A model generated the notes under the pieces. The model was not told the DNA's origin and searched no databases. It saw only the letters and a list, made by a program, of their open reading frames with translations. Shown one piece after another: positions 27,432 through 35,475 of a stretch of 54,026 bases of DNA. Both the position numbers and the translations under genes were made by a program. The stretch is from Candidatus Eiseniibacteriota bacterium (lineage in GTDB: Bacteria; Joyebacterota; Joyebacteria; Joyebacterales; Joyebacteraceae), in NCBI GenBank assembly GCA_030600655.1, contig JAUVLP010000004.1, positions 1-54,026 on the forward strand. The letters run 5' to 3'. Each line of letters begins with the position of its first letter. Position 1 is the first letter of the stretch.

Positions 27432-28532
27432 CTACCGTGCCCCCTTGAACAGATAGTGTTTGATGTCGATCCTCACAACAACAAAGATCACGAAAGCGTA
27501 GAGGACAGCAAACACAGCGGCGAGCGGTACATTGTAGCGGTCTCTGTAGAAGACGCCGCCTGTCCCCACGGCCGGGAGCGGGATGGGCTCTGAGCTCAGA
27601 TCGTAACGCTCAATGAGATCTTCAGGTCGGGGCACGTGGATGATCGGCACGCCGTTCTCCGCCATCCTCACAAGCACTCCCCTTCTCGGGAAATTCTTGG
27701 TCGGGAGATTGCGCCAGAGACCCGGCTTGATGAGCTTGCCGGTCTGACTGCTCCCGAGACTGGCCAGACCGCCTCCGATATTCACATAGACCCGGTAATC
27801 GCGCCCACCGGACGCCTCGCGGAAGATCTCCATCCTTCTCTCTATACTCTCGTCAAGCGACGGCTCGTCGATGAGCGCCACGCCGTTCCTCTCGAACGCA
27901 TCCCGGAGCAGGCCGCGGCCCTCGGGTGACAACCCACGGCCCATGTCATTACTGCCTCCCAGTGAGGCCGCGATCGACCTGTGCGAAATTATCCCCTCTC
28001 GCTCAAGCGCCGCTTCCATATCGAGCCACGTGAGATCAGGATCATTGGCGCCCCACATCGAAGCGCCAACCGATGGAACTGACACCGGTATTGCACCCAG
28101 TGCTTCGACGGCGATCACCATACCCGCGTTCATGAGCGGGAACGAACCAGTAGAACCAAGCGCCACGAGATCACCGTCGGCGACACCTGCTCGCTTCAAC
28201 ATATCGACGAAGGCAGCGGAGATGTTTGGATCGAGCGCTTTGAGTTTCTGCTCGTGCGACCCACGACTTGTCGTTGTCGGAGAGACCTTCACCCCGATCA
28301 GCCCCGTCTCATTGGGATCGTTGACTACATCTATCACGCCACCGCGATCGAGACGCTCAGCCTTGAGCACTACTATCGCGAGGTTCGTTCTGGTAGCGGC
28401 GTCCATCTTCTCCGCGAAGTGCTGCTGCATAACGGGTGTCTTCGATCGCTCGGCGATCGTTGCGAGAACCAGGCCGAGCACCGCGAGCCCCACCAGGCTC
28501 ATCACATGAACCCTACCAGGTCGGTATTTCAA
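27432..28532 (-). CDS. pgsW: Poly-gamma-glutamate system protein
   Basis: A 366-residue membrane-anchored protein of the family that accompanies PgsB/PgsC in Gram-negative-type poly-gamma-glutamate loci; its biochemical role is unknown. One helix near the N-terminus (MSLVGLAVLGLVLATIA) and one at the C-terminus (AAVFAVLYAFVIFVVV) flank a soluble region with GSTGSFPLMNAGMVIAVEALG, GASMWGANDPDLTW and VNIGGGLASLGSS. It starts at TTG 28532 with GGAGG eight bases upstream, inside the end of pgsC (20-base overlap); an in-frame ATG at 28502 is the alternative. It ends one base before the next gene. The symbol is used by family resemblance from memory. Confidence 0.78.
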   Translation of the reverse strand: MKYRPGRVHVMSLVGLAVLGLVLATIAERSKTPVMQQHFAEKMDAATRTNLAIVVLKAERLDRGGVIDVVNDPNETGLIGVKVSPTTTSRGSHEQKLKALDPNISAAFVDMLKRAGVADGDLVALGSTGSFPLMNAGMVIAVEALGAIPVSVPSVGASMWGANDPDLTWLDMEAALEREGIISHRSIAASLGGSNDMGRGLSPEGRGLLRDAFERNGVALIDEPSLDESIERRMEIFREASGGRDYRVYVNIGGGLASLGSSQTGKLIKPGLWRNLPTKNFPRRGVLVRMAENGVPIIHVPRPEDLIERYDLSSEPIPLPAVGTGGVFYRDRYNVPLAAVFAVLYAFVIFVVVRIDIKHYLFKGAR

Positions 28533-29001
28533 TCGGGGCCCCTCCTGTTCCCACGATCAGCACAAGACGAACCAGCACGGCCGCCATGAGCATCGCCATG
28601 AGCGTCGTGAGCGCTCCCTGCCGCTCCATCCAGTAGGCAATGAGACCGGGAATGATATAGCCGATGGCCTCGAAGCTCAGAAGTTCAGGGATCTCCGGGC
28701 GTCCGAAGACGAAGCGTGTGAGGTGGCCTACGATGAACCCGATGAGAATGACCATCACCAGGTGTCTCCGTCCGTAGAGCAGCATGAACTGCCCCATCAG
28801 CCGCACGATGAGAAATGTGATTATCGCCGCTCCGATCGTCCCAACCACACGCCACGGTTCTGCCAGAGCAAGCGCGAGATAACCCGGCACGACCATTCCA
28901 CCAGCCGCCAACCCAAATGCTTCTGAGAAGACAAGGCTGACGATCAGTCCCAGCCCAACGGCTGTCGGTATCGTCTTGGCTCCACCCAAGAACTCAATCA
29001 C
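28513..29001 (-). CDS. pgsC: Poly-gamma-glutamate biosynthesis membrane protein PgsC/CapC
   Basis: A 162-residue integral membrane protein that pairs with PgsB to form the poly-gamma-glutamate synthase. The sequence shows about five hydrophobic segments, beginning TAVGLGLIVSLVFSEAFGLAAGGMVVPGYLAL, the conserved PgsC opening. Translation starts at GTG 29001, overlapping the pgsB stop by four bases (GTGA), the usual coupling for this pair. Longer in-frame extension to 29133 would lie inside pgsB and is rejected. It overlaps pgsW by 20 bases at its 3' end. Confidence 0.88.
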   Translation of the reverse strand: MIEFLGGAKTIPTAVGLGLIVSLVFSEAFGLAAGGMVVPGYLALALAEPWRVVGTIGAAIITFLIVRLMGQFMLLYGRRHLVMVILIGFIVGHLTRFVFGRPEIPELLSFEAIGYIIPGLIAYWMERQGALTTLMAMLMAAVLVRLVLIVGTGGAPIEIPTW

Positions 29002-30203
29002 TTGGCTTCGCTCCTCTTGTGAAAGAGAGAGACAATGCTCGCTCCCGTGCCTCCTATATTGCCTACCCCGATGGCGATGGAGCGAGATTTCGTCAGCTCC
29101 AGGATCCTCGAGAATACCTCGTCGGCAGTGCATCCGGCCATATCCACGATCTTCTCTTTCGGAAGCCCTCGCTTGAGGGCTCCGCTCTTCACCGGATGCG
29201 TCAGGCCACCTGTGAGTATGAAGAAGTCAGCCTCGATATCCTCAGCGATGATCTCGCCGAACTGGAATGCGCGATCAGGCCTGTCGGCCCGCATGCTCAC
29301 AATCCCTATCACGGTTCTGTCGGGGACGGATCTGGGTGCAACCATGTTCCAGGCTGCCCTCGTGGACTCCTTGTCGTTGGCGGCGAAGGCATTGACGAAT
29401 TCAATGTCCTTACCCGCCTCCCGCACTCTGTGAATCGTGAGAGCCCCCATGTCCGGGGTCACGCTCCTCATGCCGCCGAGCGCTACATCTTGCGGCACAC
29501 CAACGTGACTGCAGACCGCCAACGCGAGTGCCACGTTCTCACGGTGCTCTATGTATGCGAAGCCCCCGGCGATTCCGTCGTCGTAGTCCGATTCGTGGAC
29601 CTCGTGATAGACGGACCCGTTTTCCCTCGCGGCCTCACGAATCGCACCGCTCCGGATGTGCTCCGCGGTGAAGATGACCTGACCGTCCGGAACGGTGCCG
29701 GAGAGTGCGACTGCAACATCGTCCGCGGTCGGCCCCATGACATCGAGATGATCCGGACGCGCATTGGTTATGACCCCGATCGTGGCACGGACTATCCGGT
29801 GCTCGCTCAGGCGTTGCAGATCGGGTCTCAGGGCCATGCATTCGATCACGAGTGCACGGGCGCCCTCTTGCGCCGCTCGGCTTATGATATCGAGCTGTTC
29901 GCGGATGTTCGGAGGGCCCGGTCTGGAGACAATATCCTCACTACCGTCCGGGTGGATGTAACGCGCTGCGGATCCCGTGGTCTTGGCAGACGTGCGAATC
30001 CCACCTGCGCGCAAACCTGCGGCAATCAGTCGTGTCACAGACGATTTGCCGCGTGTCCCGTTGACGTGTATGCGAATGGGAACCGCATCGAGGTTCCTGG
30101 TGTGGAAACGGTACTCGACAGCACCATAGATGAGGAATAGGAACGCAAGTATCAGAACGAAGAACATCCGGCGCCCTGCCCTGGCTTCAGATTCGCCGAC
30201 CAT
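28998..30203 (-). CDS. pgsB: Poly-gamma-glutamate synthase PgsB/CapB
   Basis: ATP-dependent amide ligase that polymerises glutamate through gamma-carboxyl bonds, related to Mur ligases. The 401-residue product has an N-terminal membrane helix (FFVLILAFLFLIYGAVEY), the ATP loop HVNGTRGKSSVTRLI, KTTGSAARYI, a Mur-like acidic segment (VIECMALRPDLQ), TNARPDHLDVMG and the C-terminal GIGNIGGTG-like end (GVGNIGGTGASIVSLF). It is the first gene of a six-gene operon running to 23814. A TTGACG/TACTAT promoter lies about 145 bp upstream. An AGGTGG ribosome site precedes the ATG. No pgsA/capA gene follows, unlike Bacillus loci. Confidence 0.92.
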   Translation of the reverse strand: MVGESEARAGRRMFFVLILAFLFLIYGAVEYRFHTRNLDAVPIRIHVNGTRGKSSVTRLIAAGLRAGGIRTSAKTTGSAARYIHPDGSEDIVSRPGPPNIREQLDIISRAAQEGARALVIECMALRPDLQRLSEHRIVRATIGVITNARPDHLDVMGPTADDVAVALSGTVPDGQVIFTAEHIRSGAIREAARENGSVYHEVHESDYDDGIAGGFAYIEHRENVALALAVCSHVGVPQDVALGGMRSVTPDMGALTIHRVREAGKDIEFVNAFAANDKESTRAAWNMVAPRSVPDRTVIGIVSMRADRPDRAFQFGEIIAEDIEADFFILTGGLTHPVKSGALKRGLPKEKIVDMAGCTADEVFSRILELTKSRSIAIGVGNIGGTGASIVSLFHKRSEAK

Positions 30204-30345
30204 CAGTCGACTGCCACCTGAGGCCGCGGCTCAGTGACCCAAGGCCGTGGCCCACGCAAAGATAGGCCGCCCTCGTCACCATCTCCTTGCGGCCCAGTCC
30301 CTCCCGACGTGCGCCGCGCGGACAGATACGAAGCCGGCAACCGTT

Positions 30346-30374
30346 ATAGTACCAGAGGGGGGATCCCACGTCAA
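30346..30374 (-). promoter_or_regulatory. Sigma-70-type promoter of the pgs operon
   Basis: On the minus strand, TTGACG (30374-30369), a 17-bp spacer and TACTAT (30351-30346) point into pgsB. No terminator separates this from the M16 genes upstream (30434-33786), so read-through from them is also possible. Confidence 0.6.
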
Positions 30375-30433
30375 GCTTGAGCTCGGACCGTGAGACGCCC
30401 CCCTCCGCTATACGCTTACTCCAGAGTGCTCGC

Positions 30434-31846
30434 TCATTCCAGTTCGATCGACCGGACCTCTCCGAAATTCGAGAGCGGCTGATCGAAAGTGCTCTCGTCC
30501 CCTACGACCATGATCGCCAGGCCGTCCGGGTGCAGATATGTCGCGGCGGCTCGCTTGACATCTTCCAGGGTCAGCGCCGTGATCGCATCGATATCACGCT
30601 CGGGCGTGTCGAGCGGTCTCCCCTCCCACTTGAGATTGACGAGTCGTGAGACGGCCTGCGATTTCGAGTCGTACTCGAAGACGAAGCTGTTGATGTAGCT
30701 GTCCCTGGCTCGCTCAAACTCCTCATCGGTCGGCCCCTCATCACGCATCTCACGAATGATATCGAGAATGAGAGTGATAGCTCTTCCCGCCGCATCCGCC
30801 CTCGTCTGAGACGAAGCGATGAACGTTCCGAAGGTCCACGGATCGTCGCCATAGCGCGAGTAGGCCGCGTACGCGAGTCCCTCGTCGGTCCTCACCTTCT
30901 GCGTGATCCGCGAGGAGAAGCTTCCACCACCGAGGACGTAGTTCATTATCCGCACCGCCATGCGGTCTTCGTTACGGCTGTTGAGCCCCAGGTGACCGAT
31001 CATGATGACGGCCTGGTTCAGGTCCTTGTACGCATAGCTTATGGACGGCTCGAACGAGAGCTCCAGCGGAACGTCCGGCTGCACAACCATGGTGGCAGGC
31101 TGCCATCCGACGAGCGCAGCATCGAGCCCGGCCATGATCTCGTCGCGAGTCACATCGCCTGAGATACCTATGATCGCGTTATTCGGATGAAAGAAGTTGC
31201 GGTGGAACTTCACGAGGTCGTCGCGCGTTATGGCGGCGACCGTCTCCTCGGTATCGTGCCAAGCCATCGGATGGTCTCCGTAGACGACCTTCCTGAACTC
31301 CCTGATCGCGATCCTGCGCGGCTCGTCGTTCTCGCGCCTGATGTTCTCAAGCATTGTCGATCGCGTGAGTTCTATCTTCTCTTCGGGGAAGCTCGGGCTT
31401 TTCAGCAGTTCTCCCAGGATCTCCAGGCAAAGATCGAGATCCTTCTTGAGGCAGTTGACGTGAACCGTCGTCCTGAGATCTGAGCCGACGATCTCGACCC
31501 TCGCGGCGACGAATTCGAGCTCTTCATTGATCCTCTCAGCCGGCCACTCCTCGGTCCCGCCATTTCGCATCACCCAGGCGGCAAGTTCGTTCAGTCCGGT
31601 CTTGTCCCTCGGAGCTCTCGAGGTCGGGATCAGCATGTAAATGTCCACGACCGGAATCTCGTGGTCCTCCACAAGAAACCCGGTCATATCATTGTCGAAA
31701 GAGATCTCTTCGTACATCAACGGTTCAAGCGTAATGTCATCAAATCTGAGCTTGCTCGGATGCTTCACTTTGCCGGCATCGGCCTGCACAGGAAGCAGGA
31801 TGATAACCGCCAGAAGAATTAGTGTGACTGCAAGTGGTCTCCTCAT
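30434..31846 (-). CDS. M16 peptidase-family protein lacking the zinc motif
   Basis: A 470-residue exported protein of the pitrilysin/processing-peptidase fold. After a signal peptide (MRRPLAVTLILLAVIILLPVQADA) it has the M16 halves: residues following TGLNELAAWVMRNGG align with the usual HxxEH position but contain no His pair, and later it has RYGDDPWTFGTFIASSQT and GGGSFSSRI, typical of the M16 C-terminal half. It is therefore the structural, non-catalytic partner of the upstream gene, as in known heterodimeric M16 enzymes. AAGGAG stands six bases before the ATG. It lies 44 bp after the catalytic gene, in the same operon. Confidence 0.87.
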   Translation of the reverse strand: MRRPLAVTLILLAVIILLPVQADAGKVKHPSKLRFDDITLEPLMYEEISFDNDMTGFLVEDHEIPVVDIYMLIPTSRAPRDKTGLNELAAWVMRNGGTEEWPAERINEELEFVAARVEIVGSDLRTTVHVNCLKKDLDLCLEILGELLKSPSFPEEKIELTRSTMLENIRRENDEPRRIAIREFRKVVYGDHPMAWHDTEETVAAITRDDLVKFHRNFFHPNNAIIGISGDVTRDEIMAGLDAALVGWQPATMVVQPDVPLELSFEPSISYAYKDLNQAVIMIGHLGLNSRNEDRMAVRIMNYVLGGGSFSSRITQKVRTDEGLAYAAYSRYGDDPWTFGTFIASSQTRADAAGRAITLILDIIREMRDEGPTDEEFERARDSYINSFVFEYDSKSQAVSRLVNLKWEGRPLDTPERDIDAITALTLEDVKRAAATYLHPDGLAIMVVGDESTFDQPLSNFGEVRSIELE

Positions 31847-31890
31847 CGTGCGCTCCTTGATCTTGACGGTGGTCGGCCTGATCTCGCGCT

Positions 31891-33786
31891 CTAGCGTGGA
31901 TCCGTCTCGGTCTCTGATCCGCCGCCCTGCTCATCCTGCATCCGCGCCCACAGTTCCTCTGTGAGCTCCTGCCTGTCCTTGTCGCTCATGGACTGGATCT
32001 GCATCATGAGATCGCTCCGCTCCTCCTCGGGAAGCGTGGTCATCACCCACTGCATGAGCGCACGCATGTCCACCTCGTCACCGCCTTCTCCTCCGTCCTC
32101 GGAAGCGGTCTCCACGAGCCACCCAACCGTCCTGTTCTCTTCGGTAAGGTACTTGTTGGCGACGCGAACGATATCATCCGACGTCACCTGCTTCATCCGC
32201 TCCACGTCCAGCAGAAGCTCACGCCAGTCGCCGCGCAACGCCTGGTACATCCCGACACGAAACGCCAGTCCGATGTTCGAACCCAGGGCTCGCACAAGAT
32301 CGGCTTCGTTGGAGTTCAGCTTGCGCTCGATTTCGCGCTCGGAGACACCCTCGGCCTTGATGAGCTCAAGCTCCTCGTAGATGGCCGTTTCGACATCCTC
32401 AAGCGTGTGCGGTTCCTGTGGCTCCGCACCGATCTGGAGGATCGGATCCAACCGGTTGCCGGGTCCGATGTAGGCGTACGGCGCGCCGCGCGTCAGCCCC
32501 TTCTCATCGTAGATGGAGCGATAGAAACGGCTGGTGCGTCCGTCCGAGAGAATCGAGGACAGCATCCCAAGCGCGTAGAAGTCGGGGTGTGGCGCCTTCG
32601 GCACGTGATAGCCAATCGTGAGGATGGGCTTTGCATCCAGCTTGATAACCACTCGACGCTCACCTTGCTGCGCAGGCTCGATGTCGGTAATGTGAGGCAG
32701 CGGCTCTCCGGCGTCGACCTTCCCGAAGTACTTCTCGGCCAGCTTCTTCACATCATCGAAATCCACGTCGCCGACTACCATCGCTGTCGCGTTCTGCGCT
32801 CCGTAGTACCGTGCGTAGTACGCGGCCAGGTCCTTGCGCGTTATGTCCTCGATATCGGTCATCCACCCAAGCACGGGGCTTCCATACATGCAGGCGCTGT
32901 AGGCGGTGGCCATGAACGCCTCATCAAGCACGTCCTCAGGCCTGTTCTCGCTCATGCGCCTTTCCTCCATGACCACATCCTTCTCCGAGTAGAACTCCCG
33001 GAAAGTAGAGTTGGCCATCCGGTCGGACTCCATCAACATCCAGAGCTCGACCCTGTTGGAGGGAAGGTAGGCAAAGTAGAAGGTGCCGTCGTATGAAGTT
33101 CCCGCGTTGAGCATGCGGGAACCGTTGTTCATGTAGGTCTCCCAGAATTCGTTGGAAACTATGAGCTCCCGGTGCTCGGTCATCGTGTCGTAGAGCTCCA
33201 TCTCGAGCCCCAGGAGTTCCAGATAGTGCTCGAAGTGGTCGACCCCACCCTGTCGCACGAGCCCGAACACATTGAGCATCTCATCCGTGGGTCCCACGTC
33301 GGAGAGTCTCTCAACGAGGAGCTCAAGTTCGAGCGCCCTGTCCGCCCCCATCACCTCCCGGTCCTCTTCGGAAAACCCCTCGATCACATCGTCGGCCAGG
33401 CTCTGGAAGAACTCCAGCCTCCACGGTTCGAGTTCGCGCCTAAGATCCCGCGCCGCCTCGGCAAGTTCGTCCTCGCGTTCCAGATATGGGATCTCTTTCT
33501 TGTAGTCGGTCGTTCCGACGGTCTCGGTCCCCTTGAAGAGCATGTGCTCAAGAAGATGCGAGATTCCCGTGATGCCGGGACGCTCGTATACGCTACCCAC
33601 CTTGAAGGCGACAGCGCCGAAGAAGACGGGCGCCTCGTGGCGTTCAACGACCAGGAAGGTCATCCCGTTGTCCAGCGTGAACTCCTGGACCTTGTCTTCG
33701 ATAGTCTGGGCATTCGCGACCGTCACGAGTGCGAGGCACACGGACAGCGCAACCCAGAGGAAGCGAGAACTCCCCCTCATCGGCAT
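31891..33786 (-). CDS. M16 zinc peptidase with long insertion after the zinc motif
   Basis: A 631-residue exported metallopeptidase. It has a signal peptide (RFLWVALSVCLALVTVANA), then HLLEH (residues 77-81), the inverted zinc motif HxxEH with the catalytic Glu. The third ligand is the Glu of DVVMEERRMS near residue 274. In most M16 enzymes that Glu follows about 75 residues after the motif; here it is about 190. The extra 120 or so residues are acidic and helix-like. The C-terminal half has YHVPKAPHPDFYALGMLSSILSDG. The end is another acidic helical tail. The ATG at 33786 is used (AGGA upstream); the longer frame would run into the promoter at 33871-33899. It pairs with the non-catalytic gene downstream. 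Confidence 0.87.
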   Translation of the reverse strand: MPMRGSSRFLWVALSVCLALVTVANAQTIEDKVQEFTLDNGMTFLVVERHEAPVFFGAVAFKVGSVYERPGITGISHLLEHMLFKGTETVGTTDYKKEIPYLEREDELAEAARDLRRELEPWRLEFFQSLADDVIEGFSEEDREVMGADRALELELLVERLSDVGPTDEMLNVFGLVRQGGVDHFEHYLELLGLEMELYDTMTEHRELIVSNEFWETYMNNGSRMLNAGTSYDGTFYFAYLPSNRVELWMLMESDRMANSTFREFYSEKDVVMEERRMSENRPEDVLDEAFMATAYSACMYGSPVLGWMTDIEDITRKDLAAYYARYYGAQNATAMVVGDVDFDDVKKLAEKYFGKVDAGEPLPHITDIEPAQQGERRVVIKLDAKPILTIGYHVPKAPHPDFYALGMLSSILSDGRTSRFYRSIYDEKGLTRGAPYAYIGPGNRLDPILQIGAEPQEPHTLEDVETAIYEELELIKAEGVSEREIERKLNSNEADLVRALGSNIGLAFRVGMYQALRGDWRELLLDVERMKQVTSDDIVRVANKYLTEENRTVGWLVETASEDGGEGGDEVDMRALMQWVMTTLPEEERSDLMMQIQSMSDKDRQELTEELWARMQDEQGGGSETETDPR

Positions 33787-33870
33787 CCCCTTTCCTGAGG
33801 CCCGGGTCTTACGACCCAAAGCCGCCGAGTGTGGTGTGTGTTCTATTATGAAACGCACGCAGCACCAACG

Positions 33871-33899
33871 AGGATACACACCCGCTAGGGGTGCGTCAA
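33871..33899 (-). promoter_or_regulatory. Sigma-70-type promoter of the M16 pair
   Basis: Minus strand TTGACG (33899-33894), a 17-bp spacer and TATCCT (33876-33871), about 85 bp upstream of the ATG at 33786. It has the same form as the promoters at 1474, 30346 and 51566. Confidence 0.55.
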
Positions 33900-34069
33900 G
33901 AATAGGGCAGTCCTAGCAACTGATCAACGCCCCGCGGACCAGTACACTTCCAGCACAGGAGGATTCAACTGTTGATCTACCGTCGTGATCGCGTGGCCGC
34001 ACGCGGCGGGAAGCAGGATGATCACGCCGTGGTTCTCGCCCTCATTGCTCACCCAGTACTGGAGAGATC

Positions 34070-34099
34070 TTGTGGTAACCCGACCTCACGTGGTAGACT
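34070..34099 (+). promoter_or_regulatory. Promoter candidate with extended -10 for the beta-helix gene
   Basis: TTGTGG (34070-34075), an 18-bp spacer, and TAGACT (34094-34099) preceded by TGG (the TGn extension). It lies 41 bp upstream of the chosen ATG at 34140. Confidence 0.4.
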
Positions 34100-34139
34100 A
34101 TTGGTGACTGCTCTTCATGTGAAGCGGAGGTTTCGGTTC

Positions 34140-35423
34140 ATGTACCCACCGCACCGAGCTTCAGCTCTTGCGCTCCTGCTCCTCACACTGCTCGCAACTG
34201 ACGCGACGCTGGCGTCTGCCGCCACAATCCACGTCGATCAAGCCGGGGGCGGCGACTACCTCACCATCCAGGAGGGTATTGACGCGGCAGCATACGGCGA
34301 CACTGTCCTTGTGGCGCCAGGCACGTACTACGAGCATCTCTATGTGGGACCCACCGCAGACGGGGTGACTCTGCTGAGTGAGGCCGGCCCTGAGTCGACC
34401 ATCATCGACAACGAGGGCGCATCCTACTACTCGGTCATCCACTGCGAGAACGTCGGACCCGACACACGGATCGAGGGGTTCGCGATCACGGGGGGAGACT
34501 CCTACGAGTGGGGCGGCGGCATCAGAGCCGACGACGCCGATGTGCGGATAGTCTCGTGCACGATCATAGGCTGCCGTGCGCTCTGGATGGAGGGAGGTGG
34601 CATCGGAAGCACCGACTCGTCCATCGAGGTGAGCGGCTGCCGGATCGAAGGAAATCGCGCCGGCGATGGGGGCGGCATCGGTGTGTGGGGCGGAGAGGCG
34701 ATCATCAAGGAGAACACGATCATCAGTAATGCCGCCGACTCCTTCGCCGGCAACCAGTCAGGTGGTGGCATCTATGTCTACTGCAATCATGCCGAGATCA
34801 CCGACAATCTCATTGAGGGGAACTCTGCTCTAGATGGTGGGGGTATCCAGGATTGGGGAGGCGATGAGACATCCATCATCAGCAACAGGATCATCGGCAA
34901 CTACGCAGGCTCCATTGGTGGAGGAATGGCTCTCTACAACAGCGCCTGCTTCGCTAGCGGCAACACCGTTGCCGGTAACCACGCTAACCAGTTCGGCGGC
35001 GGTGCGGTGGACGTGCGAAACACTGGTAGCTCGCCGCCACGAGCGTCAGCGCAGTTCATCAACAACGTCTTCTTCGGCAATACGAGCGACGGGGACGAAT
35101 CCGCCATCCGGATCCGCCAGAGCGGCCCCACCCCTATCTTCAACCACAACTTCTTCGCGGACGATACGACCTACGAGGTTCTCGTAACCTCAACCCCCTC
35201 CGCCGACACAATCGACTTCACGGGCAACTGGTGGGGAACCGACGACCCGGACGAAATCGCGGCGAAGATCTACGACTGCAACGATGACCCCGGACTCCTC
35301 TGGTGCATCGACTTCTCCGACTGGTGCACCGACGCGTCCTGCGACGGCCAAGTGACATCGGTCGAAGATCCGCCCGAGGCAGCCCCTGTGAGCTGGGGAC
35401 GGATCAAGAGCCTGTACAGGTAG
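34140..35423 (+). CDS. Secreted right-handed parallel beta-helix protein
   Basis: A 427-residue exported protein. Signal peptide (ALALLLLTLLATDATLASA), then the entry strand ATIHVDQAGGGDYLTIQEGIDAAAYGDTVLVAPGTYYEHL, characteristic of pectate-lyase-like beta-helix proteins. Coils of about 22-30 residues follow (GGGIRADDADVRIVSC, GGGIGSTDSSIEVSGC, GGGIYVYCNHAEITDN, GGGMALYNSACFASGN). It probably binds or cleaves polysaccharide, but no catalytic residues could be assigned. It has no PNPFNP domain; the C-terminus instead ends SWGRIKSLYR after a Cys-containing segment (WCIDFSDWCTDASC). ATG 34140 has GGAGG nine bases upstream; the frame open from 33972 is not used because it would bury the signal peptide. 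Confidence 0.85.
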   Translation: MYPPHRASALALLLLTLLATDATLASAATIHVDQAGGGDYLTIQEGIDAAAYGDTVLVAPGTYYEHLYVGPTADGVTLLSEAGPESTIIDNEGASYYSVIHCENVGPDTRIEGFAITGGDSYEWGGGIRADDADVRIVSCTIIGCRALWMEGGGIGSTDSSIEVSGCRIEGNRAGDGGGIGVWGGEAIIKENTIISNAADSFAGNQSGGGIYVYCNHAEITDNLIEGNSALDGGGIQDWGGDETSIISNRIIGNYAGSIGGGMALYNSACFASGNTVAGNHANQFGGGAVDVRNTGSSPPRASAQFINNVFFGNTSDGDESAIRIRQSGPTPIFNHNFFADDTTYEVLVTSTPSADTIDFTGNWWGTDDPDEIAAKIYDCNDDPGLLWCIDFSDWCTDASCDGQVTSVEDPPEAAPVSWGRIKSLYR

Positions 35424-35475
35424 GCATCTCGCATCCACGACCGGTCCCGATGTTCCGCACGATGCACCGCGCAAG

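Larger units (their letters stand above)
33787..34139. other. Divergent intergenic region, M16 pair and beta-helix gene
   Basis: This 353-bp region contains the minus-strand promoter at 33871-33899 and a plus-strand promoter candidate at 34070-34099. The reading frame open from 33972 belongs to the beta-helix gene but is upstream of its signal peptide and is not taken as coding. No RNA gene or repeat was recognised. Confidence 0.5.

Noticed and set aside
28998-29133. Upstream extension of pgsC
   Set aside because: It lies wholly inside the end of pgsB; GTG 29001 gives the normal PgsC length and the usual four-base overlap.
29019-30140. Long open frame (373 codons) on the plus strand opposite pgsB
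   Set aside because: Antisense to a complete pgsB with ATP-binding motifs; no ribosome site and no family features.
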